64,000 nucleotides of DNA from Methanospirillum stamsii (GTDB lineage: Archaea > Halobacteriota > Methanomicrobia > Methanomicrobiales > Methanospirillaceae), in the NCBI RefSeq assembly GCF_003173335.1, contig NZ_QGMZ01000010.1, positions 76,974-140,973 of the forward strand. The letters are read 5' to 3'. The notes under the pieces were generated by a model that was not told the origin of the DNA, did not search any database, and saw only the letters and a program-made list of their open reading frames with translations. The translations under genes were made by a program, and so were the position numbers. Of the stretch, positions 10,265 through 20,392 are shown piece by piece; position 1 is the stretch's first letter, and each line of letters begins with the position of its first letter.

Positions 10265-12193
10265 TCATTTGTTTTCGGTTTTATTTCGCTTGAATCCACC
10301 CCATGGAACCTGAATTTCAAACCTGGCACCAACCCCCGGGGTACCGTTTTCTATAATCGAGATGTTGGTCAGAGAGAGGATTTCCCGGACAAGAAACATG
10401 CCAAGACCGGTATTCTGACCAAAACCTCGTTCAAAAATCTTTTCTTTTTCTTCAGAATCTATACCAACTCCGTTATCTTCCCAGATTACCGTAAGGCCAC
10501 CTGCTGATTCACGGGCTGATAGCATGATTTTTGATACGCTCTTCCCATGCCGTATTGAATTATCCAGAAGGTTAAAGAATACCCTTTCCAACATAGGATC
10601 TGCAAACAGGGAGATTTCATCAAGATCCATACTCAAATGTATACCTTCAGGGATCAGTGTCCATGGAATGATGGATTTGAGAGAGACCCATTTTGGTTCA
10701 CAGGAACCAAGTTTCTCATAAATCCGGGTGAAATCAATCTGGGTCTTAATTTCATTGGTTACATCTTTTATTATCTCAAGATATTCAGATTGTTGGGGCA
10801 TTAAAGAGTCCATCTCAATGATCTCCAGATATCCAAGTATTATGGTAATCTTATTGAGAATGTCATGCCTGGTAATACCCGTAAGCAGACTTAACTGACG
10901 ATTTGCTTTCCGGATTGCCTCTTCAGAACTCCGGAGAACGGTAATATCATGGCTGATACCCTGGACCCTGATAACAGTATTATGGGAATCGACTATCGGA
11001 GAGAGGCTTAAGGAATGCCACTGCCAGGAACCATTCTTATGTCTGACACGATATACATTCCCGTTCATGTTTTTTCCGGTTTTGACGGCTTTTAGAAAGA
11101 TCTCACGATTTCGTGGAAAATCATCGTTATGAATTACAAGACGGGCTGATTTACCAATTAATTCTCCGGGTTCATATCCGAGTTGTGCGGTAATCCGTGG
11201 TGAGATATAGGAGAAAATTCCGTTCGTTGTCATTGAGTAGACGATATCATATGCATTCTCAACAAAGGAACGAAATTTTTCTTCACTATCTTTGAGGGCT
11301 TTTTCTGCAATTTTTACCGGAGTTACATCCCTGATTGAAACCTGTGCTCCTTCAAAGACCCCATCACAGATGATAGGAACTGCAAACAAATTCACATCTA
11401 CCTGACTTTTGTCTTTTTTACTTAGACAGATCTCAATGTTACCTACGAACTCTCCCCGCAGAATCCTCTGAATTGCATGTACATATTGAGAACCACTTTG
11501 AGCAAATATGGTTTTGGAGGCGTAATTTAACGATTTCCCTAAAAGTTCATGTGATTCATACCCAAGGAGCGTCAGGGAGGAAGGAGAGACATAGGTCAAA
11601 GTCAGGTCTTCATCAAGAATCAGGGTAAGATCTGAAGATCTCTCTGCAATGCCCCTGAACCGCTCTTCGCTCTCAATGAGTGCAGCTTCTGCCTGTTTTT
11701 TTCGCACTGCCTGCTTTACCCGGAAAGCGAGTTCGGCAAACCGGATTTCTGGTGAACCACTTTTTTGCAGGTAAAAGTCAGCACCATTATTGATAGCATC
11801 AATAACAATCTCTTCACTTCCTTCGCCGATGAAAAGAATGAAGGGAATATTGCCATATAATTTTTTAACTTTCTTTAAAAAGTCAATCCCGTTCATCCCT
11901 GGCATCGAGAAATCAGAGACTATGGCATCATAATATTGTATTTGGGGATTTTTCAGGGCTTCCTGAGCAGACTGTACAGTATCTACCCTGAACTCTCCTG
12001 TTCGTTCCAGGAATATCTTTGTCAGAACAAGAATGTCCGGTTCATCGTCCACAAAGAGAACAGAGATCATCTGCTTTTTTGCGGACTGAAATCCCGGATA
12101 TCTCATGCTCAAATCCTTATGCCACAGCCCTTCGGTTATTTCACCCAGCATGCTTCTTTTGCCTGAGGAGACGGATTCCAGATAATCATGCAT
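10265..12193 (-). CDS. REC-PAS-PAS histidine kinase (642 aa)
   Basis: The receiver begins at MISVLFVDDEPDI (about residue 42) with phospho-acceptor Asp94 (VSDFSMPGMNG). Two PAS domains follow (about 175-415), then the H-box (His443, ITRHDILNKI) and a HATPase_c domain (NLLDNSIRHGKS, DNGVGID, GFGQNTGLGMFLVREIL). It is cytosolic. The first 40 residues are not receiver-like. An ATG at 12106 preceded by AAGGAT, or the ATG at 12070 directly before the receiver, may be the true start. The 3' end is convergent with the REC-PAS protein at 8082-10244. Confidence 0.9.
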   Translation of the reverse strand: MHDYLESVSSGKRSMLGEITEGLWHKDLSMRYPGFQSAKKQMISVLFVDDEPDILVLTKIFLERTGEFRVDTVQSAQEALKNPQIQYYDAIVSDFSMPGMNGIDFLKKVKKLYGNIPFILFIGEGSEEIVIDAINNGADFYLQKSGSPEIRFAELAFRVKQAVRKKQAEAALIESEERFRGIAERSSDLTLILDEDLTLTYVSPSSLTLLGYESHELLGKSLNYASKTIFAQSGSQYVHAIQRILRGEFVGNIEICLSKKDKSQVDVNLFAVPIICDGVFEGAQVSIRDVTPVKIAEKALKDSEEKFRSFVENAYDIVYSMTTNGIFSYISPRITAQLGYEPGELIGKSARLVIHNDDFPRNREIFLKAVKTGKNMNGNVYRVRHKNGSWQWHSLSLSPIVDSHNTVIRVQGISHDITVLRSSEEAIRKANRQLSLLTGITRHDILNKITIILGYLEIIEMDSLMPQQSEYLEIIKDVTNEIKTQIDFTRIYEKLGSCEPKWVSLKSIIPWTLIPEGIHLSMDLDEISLFADPMLERVFFNLLDNSIRHGKSVSKIMLSARESAGGLTVIWEDNGVGIDSEEKEKIFERGFGQNTGLGMFLVREILSLTNISIIENGTPGVGARFEIQVPWGGFKRNKTENK

Positions 12194-12279
12194 CGTTCTG
12201 GTTTAGCCAGAGCTTTGAATACTACCATAGTGATTATTACGTAGACCAGAAAATCCCTTTATTTTATGAGAATTTTTAA

Positions 12280-12611
12280 GGATTTCCAGTATTCCGCAAT
12301 TATCAGTTGAATAAATAGATACGTTTTGAATGAGTAAAAAGATATTCAATTGAACTTTCTATAATTCTGAAGAAATTGCGCCCGTTTTCAGAATTTGATA
12401 GAAATATGACTCTAAACATTCATACTCCTGATTGTCTGAATCATGTATCTGCCGGTTGTATTATCCAACCGGTCAAATCAGGTTTTCTTATATAAGTTAG
12501 TGAGAAACAGGGAGTACTTTGGTAGCTGATCGCTCTGGAGAATACCCGTGATTCGTTCTCAATCAGACGATCAGAATCCGAGATAAAACGCATACTATAT
12601 GGCGGGCATAT
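12280..12611. promoter_or_regulatory. Intergenic region with TATA-like box ahead of cotH
   Basis: No gene is seen between the divergent starts of the kinase and cotH. A TATA-like CTTATATAAG lies at 12488-12497 on the plus strand, about 115 bp before the cotH ATG, so a fairly long leader would follow if it is used. A long antisense open frame here and inside cotH has no protein-like features. Confidence 0.35.
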
Positions 12612-14240
12612 ATGAAAGACAAAAAATGCACAACTGTGATAATAACCCTGTTTTTTGCGGTTATAATTGCTATCCTCTTTCAGGGAGTGTGTGCAGAAGT
12701 GGTAACAGACGGTGAAGAGCCTGTTATTGATGAAGCAGATAGTGATGCATCCGATACTGCACCAGATTATGAAACCGTTTTCCCGGATGATGAAATAAGG
12801 GAGATCTATATAACCATCAGCCAGGACTCCTGGGAAGAAATACAGGAAGATATGGAGAGTAAATATGGTGAATTCGGCAACCGGACCATGACCGGGCCCG
12901 GACAGATGGGCGGAATCCGACCGGAGAACTTTACAAACGTAACTCCTGGTGAGAACATGATGGAACCTCCCGGAGATGGTGGTCCGGGCGATATGATGGA
13001 CCAGGAAGATCCAATCTATGTTCCGGCCAATATCTCCTTTAATGGAGAGAACTTCGAGAACGTCGGGCTTCGGTATAAGGGAGTTAACTCGCTGATGACT
13101 GCCTGGCAGCAGGGAATCGGGAAAATATCTCTGAAAATTGATATGGATCATTATGAGGACGATTATCCTGAAACAGAAAACCAGAAATTCTATGGATTTA
13201 AAGAACTGAATCTGCAGTCCGGAATGTCTGACAAATCGGTTATCCGGGAGAAAATTGTTCCGGAAATCTTCCAAGCGGCCGGAATTGTCGCTCCAGAGAC
13301 GGCATTTTACCGGGTATACCTTGACCATGGGGACGGGCCGGAATATTTTGGATTATATACCCTGGTTGAAAGTATCGATGATACCGTAATTGAGACTCAG
13401 TTTTCCAACGGAACCGGTAATCTCTATAAGCCTGAAGGAGAAGGAGCCACCTTTGCCGAAGGGAAGTTAGACCTTGAAGACTTTGAGAAGAAGACAAACG
13501 AGGACGAAGGAGATTACTCTGATATTGAAACGCTCTATTCCGTTCTTCACGCTGATACCCGAAACACCAGTCCGGAAACCTGGCGGTCAGACCTTGAATC
13601 CATCTTTGATGTCGAGGAATTTCTCACCTGGCTTGCAACGAATACCCTGATTAAAAACTGGGACACATATGGTGGAAATTCACGGAATTATTATCTGTAT
13701 AACAATCCGGATACCGGAACTCTCAGCTGGATCCCCTGGGATAATAATTATGCATTGATGGATGGCATGGGAGGCAGCATGGGAGGAATGGGTCCGGACG
13801 GGATGAATAGAACCGAGGGGTTCGGGATGATGCCCCCCGGTGATATGAATATGACACAACCCCGTGGATTTGGAATGCCGGAAGATGGAGGCGGACATGG
13901 AGGTATGGGCAGCACTGTTACCTTTAGTATGGATACCGTTACTGACCGGTGGCCTCTTATCCGGTACCTGATGGATGATCCGGTCTACCATGCCATGTAT
14001 GTGGATATCCTGGCTAATGTGGCAGAGAACTGTTTTAATACCACCGAACTTGCAGAAGAGTTCGATAAATACCATGATATTATCGAATCATCCGTCATCG
14101 GTCCGGACGGGGAACGTGAAGGGTATACCTATCTCACCGATGATTCTGACTTTGATGCTGCATACGAAGAGCTGAAAGAACATATAAATACGCAATATGC
14201 CGAAGCAATGGAGTATTTACAGGAAGAAGAAACGAAATAA
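12612..14240 (+). CDS. Secreted CotH-family protein (542 aa)
   Basis: An N-terminal signal peptide or anchor (MKDKKCTTVIITLFFAVIIAILFQG) precedes an acidic linker. The CotH fold follows: the beta-strand start REIYITISQDSWEEI, VGLRYKGVNS, GFKELNLQSG, GLYTLVESID, NWDTYGGNSRNYYLY and IPWDNNYALMDG. CotH proteins are atypical protein kinases; in Bacillus CotH phosphorylates coat proteins outside the cytoplasm, so an extracellular kinase role is possible here (inference). Two Gly/Met-rich inserts (about residues 95-130 and 380-425) are unusual and might bind metal or be flexible loops. Archaeal targets are unknown. Confidence 0.85.
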   Translation: MKDKKCTTVIITLFFAVIIAILFQGVCAEVVTDGEEPVIDEADSDASDTAPDYETVFPDDEIREIYITISQDSWEEIQEDMESKYGEFGNRTMTGPGQMGGIRPENFTNVTPGENMMEPPGDGGPGDMMDQEDPIYVPANISFNGENFENVGLRYKGVNSLMTAWQQGIGKISLKIDMDHYEDDYPETENQKFYGFKELNLQSGMSDKSVIREKIVPEIFQAAGIVAPETAFYRVYLDHGDGPEYFGLYTLVESIDDTVIETQFSNGTGNLYKPEGEGATFAEGKLDLEDFEKKTNEDEGDYSDIETLYSVLHADTRNTSPETWRSDLESIFDVEEFLTWLATNTLIKNWDTYGGNSRNYYLYNNPDTGTLSWIPWDNNYALMDGMGGSMGGMGPDGMNRTEGFGMMPPGDMNMTQPRGFGMPEDGGGHGGMGSTVTFSMDTVTDRWPLIRYLMDDPVYHAMYVDILANVAENCFNTTELAEEFDKYHDIIESSVIGPDGEREGYTYLTDDSDFDAAYEELKEHINTQYAEAMEYLQEEETK

Positions 14241-14436
14241 TTTATCCTTTTTTTCAGTAATTCCACATTATGGCTCTGTCAATTTTTCAAGTGAGACAGA
14301 GATATTTTCAGAGTCACTTGACTCATTCAATCGTTCCATATTTTATGATCTCAAAGAAACTCAAATTACCGTTCTTGAAAAGGAGGGAGATTGAAAGAGT
14401 GATGCCAGTTGATTTCCTGACTGGGCCTTTTGAAAT

Positions 14437-16950
14437 TTACGAAATAACAAATTTCCCCATCTCATGATTGATGAGATCTGTGGCAGCTCCAACCTCAGAT
14501 ATCGACTGGGAAATCTGGTCCAGAGCAGCAGAAGTTTCTTCAGTCGCTGCTGCTGACGATACTGCCTCTTCTGCGGTTTTGGTAACCTGGGTTTCCAGTT
14601 CGTGAACACTTGCAGTAATTTCCTGAACCGCAGCAGCCTGTTCTTCTGCTGCAGATGCCACTGCCGATGTATTCTCTGATATCTCCTGGATGTGGGTAAC
14701 GATATCTGAAAAAACGTTAAGGGTTGCGGTTACTGCTTTATTGCCGTCAGATACTTCTGTTGATGACCGGTTCATTGCTCCTGCTGCATTTTCTGATTGT
14801 CTCTGAAGGGTTTGAATAATTGTTGATATTTTCTCCGCAGACTGCTGGGATTCAACTGCAAGTGCCTTTACTTCGTCTGCAACAACAGCAAAACCTCTTC
14901 CGGCATCACCTGCGCGGGCGGCTTCAATTGCTGCGTTTAATGCAAGGAGGTTCGTCTGGTCTGCTATCTCACTGATAAGTTTAACAATCTGACCGATATG
15001 ATCCATCTGCTCTGACATTTCATTCATCATTCTGGAACTCTCTCCAATGGATGTGGTGATATTCTGCATCCCCTGTTCAGCCTGATGAGCAAGTTCAGCA
15101 CCTTTGGTAGAGAGAAGGTCAGTAGAATGAGAGACTGAAGCAACTTTATCTGTCATTTCTGCAACGTGAGATATGGTGTTTGAGAGATCATTCATTGCCC
15201 GTAGAATCTGACTTACTCCGAAAAGACTAGTTTCAGCAAGTGAACTTACTTCGTTGGAACTTTGTGCCAGTTTTGAAGAACCTGCCGTTACTTCTTCCAT
15301 TGAAGCAGTTGTCTCTTCAATACTTCCTGCCACCGATTCCATCTGAACTTTAACCTTCTGTACTGAAGCGGCGGTCTGTTCCCCGATCTTGTCCAAGGCA
15401 TCACGAAATGTCAAAAAGTCACCTGAAACAGGGATTAAAGGATCAAACCTTGCGGTATAGTTGCCAGATGCATAAATACCTGCAAGGTTCATCGCCTCGT
15501 TAATTGGCCTTATTACTGCATCGAGGGTTTCATTAACTCCACCGATTATTTCGCGGTATTCTCCCTTGAACTGTCCAGTTTCTCCCCTTACCTTAAGATC
15601 CCCCGCTGCTGCCTGGCGGGAGATATCCCTGACGGTATTGCTCATCTGACTGATGGTATCTCTCATGGTTACCATTGATTTACCGAGCATATCCCGTTCT
15701 GAAGCGACTGGGATGTCAACCAGGAGATCACCTGCAGCAATGCCATCTGCAGCAAGAGCTTTTCCTTGCAAACTGGATAACATTCTTCTGAAAGAATCTG
15801 CTAGTATTCCAATTTCATCCCGCCGGGTTATCGTTATCTCCTCTCCAAGTTCACCCTCGGCAATATTGTCAGCATGATTTGATATCCATTCTATCGGACG
15901 TGAAATGCCTTTCGCTGCCAAATATAGAATAATAAGACCAATAAAGGTAAAAAACGAGCCGATAAGAATGAGGATAATAGTGTTCATCCGTGCTTTGGCA
16001 GTAGCAACATCTACCGGAACGGTGAAAATAACTGACCATGGCTGACCAGAATTCCCGGTATTTATTTGAGAATATGCAATAAACTGGCCATTATGCTCGG
16101 TGACATCATTTCTTCCGGCCTGAATATCTTTAATTATGGTTTCTGCATCATCAGACAAAGGAATATCTGCATCCGCAAGTGGTTTTCCCACACTATCCGG
16201 ATATCCCGTGGCCCCGGTTACGATACCATCATATGAAACAAAATAAACCTTCCCTGAATCCTGATATTCATCCAGAGCATTGGCAAGATCCTGTACTTTG
16301 TCAAGGGGAACATCAACTCCGGAAATTCCGAAAAAACCATTGTTAACCATTATTGGAACCACAACGGATGAGAGGAGTATTTTTCTTCCCTGAATTTCCC
16401 AAGGGAAGGGCTGGGTGATATATTCCTTACCTGTGGTTTTTGGGACCTGGTAATAATCACTCCCTTCTTCACCAGCATTATAGGAATATACTTTATCAAG
16501 AAGAGGATTTCCTGCAGCATCTCGTGAATAATATGCCATGAATCTGCCGGAATCATCAGTTCCCGGTTTACCACTGAATGCCGAATCTTTTCCTTCCCAT
16601 ACATCAGGTTCAAGGACAATGTATAATCCGTTATAATCAGGGTATGCTCGCATCATACCAAGAATCATTCCCTGGAATTCTTCTCTTGCAGGTTTGTTCC
16701 CTGTTTCAACCGCACCAATGACAGAATTGGCAAGGGTTCTGTCGATAACGAATGCCTCATCAAATATTTCTTTCAACTGCGTAGATTTCTCTGAAGATAT
16801 CGCCTTAACGGTATTAAGAGATCCTTCCACAGATGTTCCATACAGAGAAATACTTGCATATGCAATTATCGCTACAGAGACTATTATCAGTGCAATAGCT
16901 CCAAAAAATAGTATTTCATGCCGTATTGATCTAAAGGATAAATGTATCAT
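14437..16950 (-). CDS. Methyl-accepting chemotaxis protein with extracellular dCache-like sensor (about 837 aa)
   Basis: A transmembrane helix near the N-terminus ([21 protein letters not shown]) is followed by a roughly 290-residue extracellular domain of Cache type ([26 protein letters not shown]). Then come a second membrane helix, a HAMP region ([20 protein letters not shown]), a second HAMP-like repeat (about 450-540) and the signalling coiled coil with the tip [20 protein letters not shown] and [15 protein letters not shown]. It senses an external small molecule, ligand unknown. The start was placed at ATG 16950, which puts the membrane helix near the N-terminus; an in-frame ATG at 16989 would add 13 residues. 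No chemotaxis partner genes are adjacent. Confidence 0.92.
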   Translation of the reverse strand: MIHLSFRSIRHEILFFGAIALIIVSVAIIAYASISLYGTSVEGSLNTVKAISSEKSTQLKEIFDEAFVIDRTLANSVIGAVETGNKPAREEFQGMILGMMRAYPDYNGLYIVLEPDVWEGKDSAFSGKPGTDDSGRFMAYYSRDAAGNPLLDKVYSYNAGEEGSDYYQVPKTTGKEYITQPFPWEIQGRKILLSSVVVPIMVNNGFFGISGVDVPLDKVQDLANALDEYQDSGKVYFVSYDGIVTGATGYPDSVGKPLADADIPLSDDAETIIKDIQAGRNDVTEHNGQFIAYSQINTGNSGQPWSVIFTVPVDVATAKARMNTIILILIGSFFTFIGLIILYLAAKGISRPIEWISNHADNIAEGELGEEITITRRDEIGILADSFRRMLSSLQGKALAADGIAAGDLLVDIPVASERDMLGKSMVTMRDTISQMSNTVRDISRQAAAGDLKVRGETGQFKGEYREIIGGVNETLDAVIRPINEAMNLAGIYASGNYTARFDPLIPVSGDFLTFRDALDKIGEQTAASVQKVKVQMESVAGSIEETTASMEEVTAGSSKLAQSSNEVSSLAETSLFGVSQILRAMNDLSNTISHVAEMTDKVASVSHSTDLLSTKGAELAHQAEQGMQNITTSIGESSRMMNEMSEQMDHIGQIVKLISEIADQTNLLALNAAIEAARAGDAGRGFAVVADEVKALAVESQQSAEKISTIIQTLQRQSENAAGAMNRSSTEVSDGNKAVTATLNVFSDIVTHIQEISENTSAVASAAEEQAAAVQEITASVHELETQVTKTAEEAVSSAAATEETSAALDQISQSISEVGAATDLINHEMGKFVIS

Positions 16951-17039
16951 AATATCATCAATTAATGATAGTAAGGAGGAGGAGAACATTATTAAAAATT
17001 TCTCTATAGAATATATTCACTCAACTATTTTTTTATGAA

Positions 17040-17412
17040 ATATCCATAGGAAATGCCAGATTAAGGTCGGAACAAAAATTGTTCGATTACCAGCATATAT
17101 ACCATGGTTTTTTAATCTTCAAAATATGGGTTTTTTGACGAAATATGGCCAGATTACACATTCAGAAAACTCGTTGATCATGCAACAGATAATATGCCTA
17201 TATTGAAGATAAAATATGAAATTACGGGCACAGGTAGTTTAATAACAGGCCGCTATTGAAAGTTACAGGGGGGGTTAGTTTGGTATGGCTCAGAGGTACA
17301 TAGACCAATGACGACCCGCTATGTGAATCCCCCTCTTTATCACGTAATTTAAGCCCTTTTTTACTATCTGGAGATAAAAAAGCCATGCGAGCAGTAACCC
17401 GAAAGATTATAT
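17040..17412. other. Gene-free region between chemoreceptor and marR genes
   Basis: No protein-coding frame is supported here. The 3' half carries a G-run/C-run inverted repeat (listed separately) that could fold as RNA or act at DNA level. The rest is AT-rich and presumably holds the promoters of the divergent flanking genes. Confidence 0.4.
17268..17333 (+). other. Possible structured RNA or hairpin element
   Basis: A run of seven G (17268-17274) followed by TT can pair with AATCCCCC (17326-17333) with one bulged A. Inside it a perfect 5-bp inverted repeat, CATAG (17299-17303) and CTATG (17319-17323), is present. The outer arm is followed by TCTTTAT. The nested arrangement suggests a folded transcript, but no known RNA family is recognised and covariation cannot be tested here. 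Confidence 0.25.
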
Positions 17413-17431
17413 TTAGGTAAACCCAAACTAA
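17407..17431 (+). promoter_or_regulatory. marR promoter: TATA-like box overlapping a 19-bp operator
   Basis: A TATA-like ATTATATTTA (17407-17416) overlaps the sequence TTAGGTAAACCCAAACTAA (17413-17431), an imperfect inverted repeat with TTAG and CTAA ends. The same 19-mer, differing only in the central three bases, occurs directly in front of lon (17886-17904). A repressor bound here would block TBP, so autoregulation by the MarR protein is the natural inference. Confidence 0.65.
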
Positions 17432-17444
17432 TTAGAAGTGGATC

Positions 17445-17864
17445 ATGTGTAACAGAAAAGAGCATTTATTCAGCATCTTTGATCATCTGGTCCAAATGAA
17501 AGCTGAATGCTCATGTGGGATATTTTCGGATTGTTGTCTTTCAGATATCACCCTAAAGCAGATCCATTACCTGAAGACTATCGACATGAATGGAGAGGTA
17601 ACTTTTAGCAGACTTGCTGAGATTACCAGAAATTCAAAACCCACAATTACCGAGATGATAAATAAACTCTCGAGATTAGAGTGCGTTTACCGCGAACCCT
17701 GCCCTAAAGACGGACGGATCCACTACATAAGGCTTACGAAAAAAGGAGAGATGATTGCCCGGGCTGAACAAAATGCCCTGCACCAGGTCATAGAAAAACT
17801 GGTTGAATCACTAGACGATCATGAAATAGATCTCCTCATTGCAATTCTCAGAAAAGTCAGGTAA
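17445..17864 (+). CDS. MarR-family transcriptional regulator, Cys-rich N-terminus (139 aa)
   Basis: The protein has a MarR winged-helix layout: a helical N-terminus, then the HTH around KQIHYLKTIDMNGEVTFSRLAEITRNSKPTITEMINKLSR, a wing with REPCPKDGRIHYIRLTKKG, and a C-terminal dimer helix. Five Cys in the first 31 residues (Cys2 and AECSCGIFSDCC) are unusual and could bind metal or sense redox state (inference). Its promoter and the promoter of lon, 41 bp downstream, share a 19-bp palindromic element, so it probably controls both. The ATG follows GAAGTGGATC, a plausible ribosome binding site. Confidence 0.85.
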   Translation: MCNRKEHLFSIFDHLVQMKAECSCGIFSDCCLSDITLKQIHYLKTIDMNGEVTFSRLAEITRNSKPTITEMINKLSRLECVYREPCPKDGRIHYIRLTKKGEMIARAEQNALHQVIEKLVESLDDHEIDLLIAILRKVR

Positions 17865-17885
17865 TTTTTTTGCCGGAATAATTAG

Positions 17886-17904
17886 TTAGGTAAAATAAAA
17901 CTAA
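17886..17904 (+). promoter_or_regulatory. 19-bp operator-like element abutting the lon start codon
   Basis: TTAGGTAAAATAAAACTAA ends one base before the lon ATG at 17905. It matches the marR upstream element at 16 of 19 positions, with all differences in the middle three bases, giving TTAGGTAAANNNAAACTAA. No ribosome-binding site fits between it and the ATG, so lon is either leaderless, starts at the second ATG (17914), or is co-transcribed with marR and only modulated here. Confidence 0.6.
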
Positions 17905-20310
17905 ATGACGAAAATGACACACACAGAAAATACACAACCGACACAAAACCAAAAGCATTACATCCTGCCCCTTCTCAATACCGTCATCTTCCCGAAATCC
18001 CGGACAAAAATCCTGGTAGATACCGATTCCGGGAATATTCTTATGAAAGAAAAAACCCGTCCGGATAATCAGTATCCGGTGGGAGTTTTGATACACGGCA
18101 GTGAGGAGCCATCAGAGATATCAGAAAAACACTTGTGTAAAACAGGGTGCATCCTTGATATCTCGTTTATTCAAAAGACAGAAGAAGGATACCTGGTCGG
18201 AGTAAAGGCACTAACGCGAGTGCACCTTCATACCATTACCCAGGTGGATGACCGGCTGTATGCTGGTTGCACACCGGTTCCGGATATTGAAGATGTTGAT
18301 TCTCAGACTCACCAGGAGATGCTGTTAGAGGTAAGAAAAACCATCCACGAGATAAGCAGTAACTTTCCCGGATCAGGTAATTTTACCGGACCCATTGACA
18401 AACTTGAATCGGTCGATGAAATAATGGGTTTTGTCATGCCGTTCATTCCCATCTCTTCAGAAACAAAGCAGGAATTACTAGAGACTGACTCTCTTAGCAA
18501 GCGGTATTTGATGTTTCTTGAGATACTTCTCGAGTTCAGGGAGAACATTAATCTCCAGATTGAACTCCGGAAAAAAGTATCAGAGAAGTCTGCAAAACTA
18601 AACCGGGAAACTCTCCTCCGGGAACAATTAAGGGCCATCCAGGAAGAACTTGGTGAAATTGACGGGCAGGGATCAGGTACTGGTGGATACCGGGATCGGA
18701 TTTCAGAGTCAAAGATGCCGGAGGAAGTGAAGAAAAAGGCTTTCGAAGAGATTAAAAAACTGGAAACCTGCGGAGCCCAGAGCCATGAAAGCCCGGGAAT
18801 CAGGAATTATCTGGATCTCCTTCTTGACCTTCCCTGGACAAACGGAGAAATACTAAGTATTGACCTTGAGAAAACCCGGCATATTCTTGATTGTAACCAT
18901 TATGGTCTTGACAAGGTGAAGGATCGGATTGTTGAACACCTGGCAGTCCTCAAATTAAAACAAGAAAAACAGGGTTCCATTCTCCTCCTTGCCGGACCAC
19001 CGGGAACCGGAAAGACCAGTCTTGGAAAGAGTATTGCAGAGGCTCTTGGAAGGAAGTATATCAGGGTCAGCCTTGGCGGAGTAAAGGATGAAGCAGAGAT
19101 TAGGGGTCACCGGAGGACATATGTCGGGGCATTACCTGGCCGGATAATCCAGGGATTACGGAGAGCCGGGACAAAAAATCCGGTCTTTGTCCTTGATGAA
19201 ATCGATAAACTGTCCAGTTCATATTCAGGGGATCCGGCAAGTGCTCTTCTGGAAGTTCTGGACCCGGAGCAGAACAGCAGTTTCTCTGATCATTATCTGG
19301 AAGTGCCGTATTCTCTCTCGGATGTGTTCTTTATCGCAACCGCGAACTCCCTGGCATCTATTCCTCCCCCACTTCTTGACCGGATGGAACTCATAGAAAT
19401 ATCAAGTTACACAAAACAGGAGATGTTCTTCATTGGAAAGAACCATCTCCTGCCCAAATCCCTGAAAGAACACGGACTGGACGAAAATACCACAAGTATC
19501 GAGGATGAAGCCCTACACCGGATTATTGAAAAATATACCCACGAAGCCGGAGTAAGGGGGCTAAAAAAGCAACTTGATCGTATTTCCAGGCATGTATCAG
19601 AGAAGATTGTATCAGGGAAATGGACAATGCCGTGTGTGATAACATCAGGAATGCTTTTGGATATCCTCGGGCGAGAGGTCCACCGGCATGAGATTGCAAA
19701 AAAGAACCTGACTCCGGGGGTTGCAACCGGCCTTGCCTGGACTCCGGTCGGCGGTGATATCCTCTTTATCGAAGGCACTTTCATGCCGGGAACCGGGAAA
19801 CTGACTCTTACCGGTCAACTCGGAGATGTAATGAAAGAGTCGGCAAACATATCGATGAGTCTTATCCGCTCAAGATTTGCGCATACGGCATATAATTTCG
19901 ACTTTATGGCAAGTGATGTGCACATCCATGTTCCCTCCGGAGCAACACCAAAGGATGGGCCGTCTGCCGGAATTACGCTCTTTACCGCCCTTGTATCTCT
20001 CTTTACCGGGAGATCCGTTGATTCAAAACTTGCAATGACCGGTGAAGTGACACTCAGCGGATCAGTGCTTCCGGTCGGTGGAATCAAAGAGAAGGTCCTT
20101 GCTGCTCACCGGGCAGGGATAACAAAAATCATTCTCCCAAAAGAGAATGAAGCTGACCTTGAGGAGATTCCAAAAGAGGTACGAAATGAGATGATATTCA
20201 TTCCGGTTGAGACAATTGACGAGGTCTTAAAAGAAACCCTTGACATAACACTTCCTTTTCCGGTTCTGACCGGGACTGGAAATCATCAGCTCCCGACATC
20301 ATATGTATAA
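17905..20310 (+). CDS. lon: ATP-dependent protease Lon, bacterial LonA type (801 aa)
   Basis: The protein has the full LonA plan: an N-terminal substrate domain (HYILPLLNTVIFPKSRTKILV to about 210), a coiled-coil linker, and an AAA+ domain with Walker A GPPGTGKTS near 364-372 and Walker B VFVLDEIDK near 428. The C-terminal serine protease domain has Ser687 (DGPSAGI) and Lys730 (GGIKEKV) as catalytic dyad. It degrades damaged or regulatory proteins in the cytosol. Most archaea use membrane-anchored LonB; here no membrane helices are present, so this looks like the bacterial form, probably acquired by transfer (inference from family knowledge). It lies 41 bp behind a marR gene with which it shares an operator-like sequence. 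Confidence 0.96.
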   Translation: MTKMTHTENTQPTQNQKHYILPLLNTVIFPKSRTKILVDTDSGNILMKEKTRPDNQYPVGVLIHGSEEPSEISEKHLCKTGCILDISFIQKTEEGYLVGVKALTRVHLHTITQVDDRLYAGCTPVPDIEDVDSQTHQEMLLEVRKTIHEISSNFPGSGNFTGPIDKLESVDEIMGFVMPFIPISSETKQELLETDSLSKRYLMFLEILLEFRENINLQIELRKKVSEKSAKLNRETLLREQLRAIQEELGEIDGQGSGTGGYRDRISESKMPEEVKKKAFEEIKKLETCGAQSHESPGIRNYLDLLLDLPWTNGEILSIDLEKTRHILDCNHYGLDKVKDRIVEHLAVLKLKQEKQGSILLLAGPPGTGKTSLGKSIAEALGRKYIRVSLGGVKDEAEIRGHRRTYVGALPGRIIQGLRRAGTKNPVFVLDEIDKLSSSYSGDPASALLEVLDPEQNSSFSDHYLEVPYSLSDVFFIATANSLASIPPPLLDRMELIEISSYTKQEMFFIGKNHLLPKSLKEHGLDENTTSIEDEALHRIIEKYTHEAGVRGLKKQLDRISRHVSEKIVSGKWTMPCVITSGMLLDILGREVHRHEIAKKNLTPGVATGLAWTPVGGDILFIEGTFMPGTGKLTLTGQLGDVMKESANISMSLIRSRFAHTAYNFDFMASDVHIHVPSGATPKDGPSAGITLFTALVSLFTGRSVDSKLAMTGEVTLSGSVLPVGGIKEKVLAAHRAGITKIILPKENEADLEEIPKEVRNEMIFIPVETIDEVLKETLDITLPFPVLTGTGNHQLPTSYV

Positions 20311-20392
20311 AAAACAAACGAAAAAAGGGATGATCAATTCGTGGTCAGGAGAAAACCCCTTAATTTTATTTTGAAATACACAACTCCTGTAA

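Noticed and set aside
12441-13328. 295-codon minus-strand open frame
   Set aside because: It lies mostly antisense to cotH, which has a signal peptide and clear family motifs; the antisense protein is rich in Cys, His and Phe with no domain-like pattern.
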